A stretch of 5,111 bases of DNA, taken from DASXMX01 sp035483795. Lineage in GTDB: Bacteria; Planctomycetota; Phycisphaerae; Tepidisphaerales; Tepidisphaeraceae. The stretch lies in NCBI GenBank assembly GCA_035483795.1, contig DATHPP010000238.1:1-5111 (forward strand). Direction: 5' to 3'. Every line of letters starts with the position of its first letter. Positions within the stretch are counted from its first letter, which is position 1. Position numbers and translations under genes: made by a program. Below are positions 4,366-5,111 of this stretch, one piece after another. The notes under the pieces are model-generated. The model saw only the letters and a program-made list of their open reading frames with translations, did not search any database and was not told the origin of the DNA.

Positions 4366-5111
4366 ATGCACAACCGTTTAGTCCCGTTCATCCTGGCGCT
4401 GGCGATGCAATTGGCCGCCGTTTATCCGTCACAGGCCGCGTCTTCCGACGCCAAGCTTCGCCTCGGCGTCGTCGGCTTTCATCACGGCCACGTCCTGGGC
4501 TTCTTCAGGAATTACCTGCACCGTTCGGACATCGAGATCGTCGGCTTTGCCGAGCCCGATCAACCGCTGCGGGAGGATTACACCCGCCGTTTCCATCTCC
4601 CGACCGATCGCGTCTTCTCAAGCGTCGAAGAGATGATCGACAAGGCCCATCCCCAGGCCGTCGTGACCTACACCAGCACCTTCGACCACCGTGCCGTCGT
4701 CGAAACTTGCGCCAAGCACGGCGTCCACGTCATGATGGAAAAACCCCTGGCCATCAGTCTTGAAGACGCCCTGGCCATGGAGAAGGCCGGTCACGACGGA
4801 AATGTCGTGGTCCTGGTCAACTACGAAACAAGCTGGTATCGCAGCAATCACGCCGCCTATGAGTTGCTGAACGAGGGCTCGATCGGCGACCTGCGCAAAG
4901 TCGTCGTCCACGACGGACATCGCGGTCCCAAGGAGATCGGCTGCGGCCCCGAATTCCTCTCCTGGCTCACCGACCCCAAAACCAACGGCGCCGGCGCCCT
5001 GTTCGATTTCGGCTGCTATGGCGCCGACCTGGTCACGTGGCTCACGAAGGGCGAACGCCCGCTCACCGTCACCGCCGTCACCCAGCAGATCAAGCCCGCC
5101 ATCTATCCCAA
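4366..5111 (+). CDS. Secreted Gfo/Idh/MocA family oxidoreductase (N-terminal part, runs off right edge)
   Basis: 248 complete codons are visible, from an ATG with a strong GGAGG 5 nt upstream; no stop is reached. Residues 1-24 are a Sec-type signal peptide without twin arginine (LVPFILALAMQLAAV core, likely cleavage after S-Q-A). A Rossmann fold follows: LRLGVVGFHHGHVLGFF (31-47) as the nucleotide loop, EIVGFAEPD (57-65) as the second strand, EEMI and QAVVTYTSTFDHRAVVETCAKHGVHVMMEKPLA (97-129) with the family's EKP motif (K126). The start of the substrate domain shows NGAGALFDFGCYGADLVTW (207-225), whose Asp214 and Tyr218 match the Asp/Tyr arrangement of glucose-fructose oxidoreductase. The family performs NAD(P)-dependent oxidation or reduction of sugars, inositols and related compounds; the substrate cannot be told. 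Classical GxGxxG is replaced by G37-F-H39-H-G-H42. It diverges from the zinc-ribbon/VWA gene. Confidence 0.9.
   Translation, partial: MHNRLVPFILALAMQLAAVYPSQAASSDAKLRLGVVGFHHGHVLGFFRNYLHRSDIEIVGFAEPDQPLREDYTRRFHLPTDRVFSSVEEMIDKAHPQAVVTYTSTFDHRAVVETCAKHGVHVMMEKPLAISLEDALAMEKAGHDGNVVVLVNYETSWYRSNHAAYELLNEGSIGDLRKVVVHDGHRGPKEIGCGPEFLSWLTDPKTNGAGALFDFGCYGADLVTWLTKGERPLTVTAVTQQIKPAIYP

Overview
The window looks like chromosomal DNA of a GC-rich planctomycete or a close relative. This is inferred from a combination of traits: a Tat-exported LmbE/PIG-L protein, a secreted Gfo/Idh/MocA oxidoreductase, a DUF1572 (DinB-like) protein, a zinc-ribbon/TM/VWA-like protein, mostly single-gene transcription units on alternating strands, and a GC-rich interspersed repeat of a kind I associate with planctomycete intergenic DNA. 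No sequence search was run, so the phylum is an inference.

Layout from left to right. Positions 1-131 (-) hold the start of a secreted protein that runs off the left edge. After a 130-bp divergent gap comes a PlsC-type acyltransferase (262-909, +) with a TTG start chosen by its Shine-Dalgarno sequence. The convergent gap 910-1044 holds one copy of an interspersed repeat and a short degenerate 7-bp tandem repeat. Next is an isolated nuoC (1045-1623, -), which faces away from a Tat-exported LmbE/PIG-L family protein (1694-2488, +). A DUF1572/DinB-like protein (2555-3076, -) follows; upstream of it lie a 17-bp dyad and a second, inverted copy of the repeat. A membrane protein with an N-terminal zinc ribbon and a C-terminal VWA-like domain (3224-4243, -) is separated by a 122-bp divergent gap from a secreted Gfo/Idh/MocA oxidoreductase (4366 to the right edge, +). 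A strong hairpin in that gap directly abuts the oxidoreductase's Shine-Dalgarno sequence.

The genes do not form an evident pathway or operon. They cover lipid synthesis, respiration, deacetylation, a metal-dependent enzyme fold, an envelope protein of unknown role and a sugar-type dehydrogenase. Only the zinc-ribbon/VWA gene and the DUF1572 gene are consecutive on one strand, and 147 bp separate them. No stretch over 300 bp lacks a gene. I see no tRNA, rRNA, CRISPR array, transposase, phage gene or defence system. The most useful second looks are the inverted repeat pair, the leader hairpin at 4330-4355, the altered active-site motif of the LmbE protein, the altered cofactor and catalytic motifs of the secreted oxidoreductase, and the orphan nuoC with its acidic insertion.
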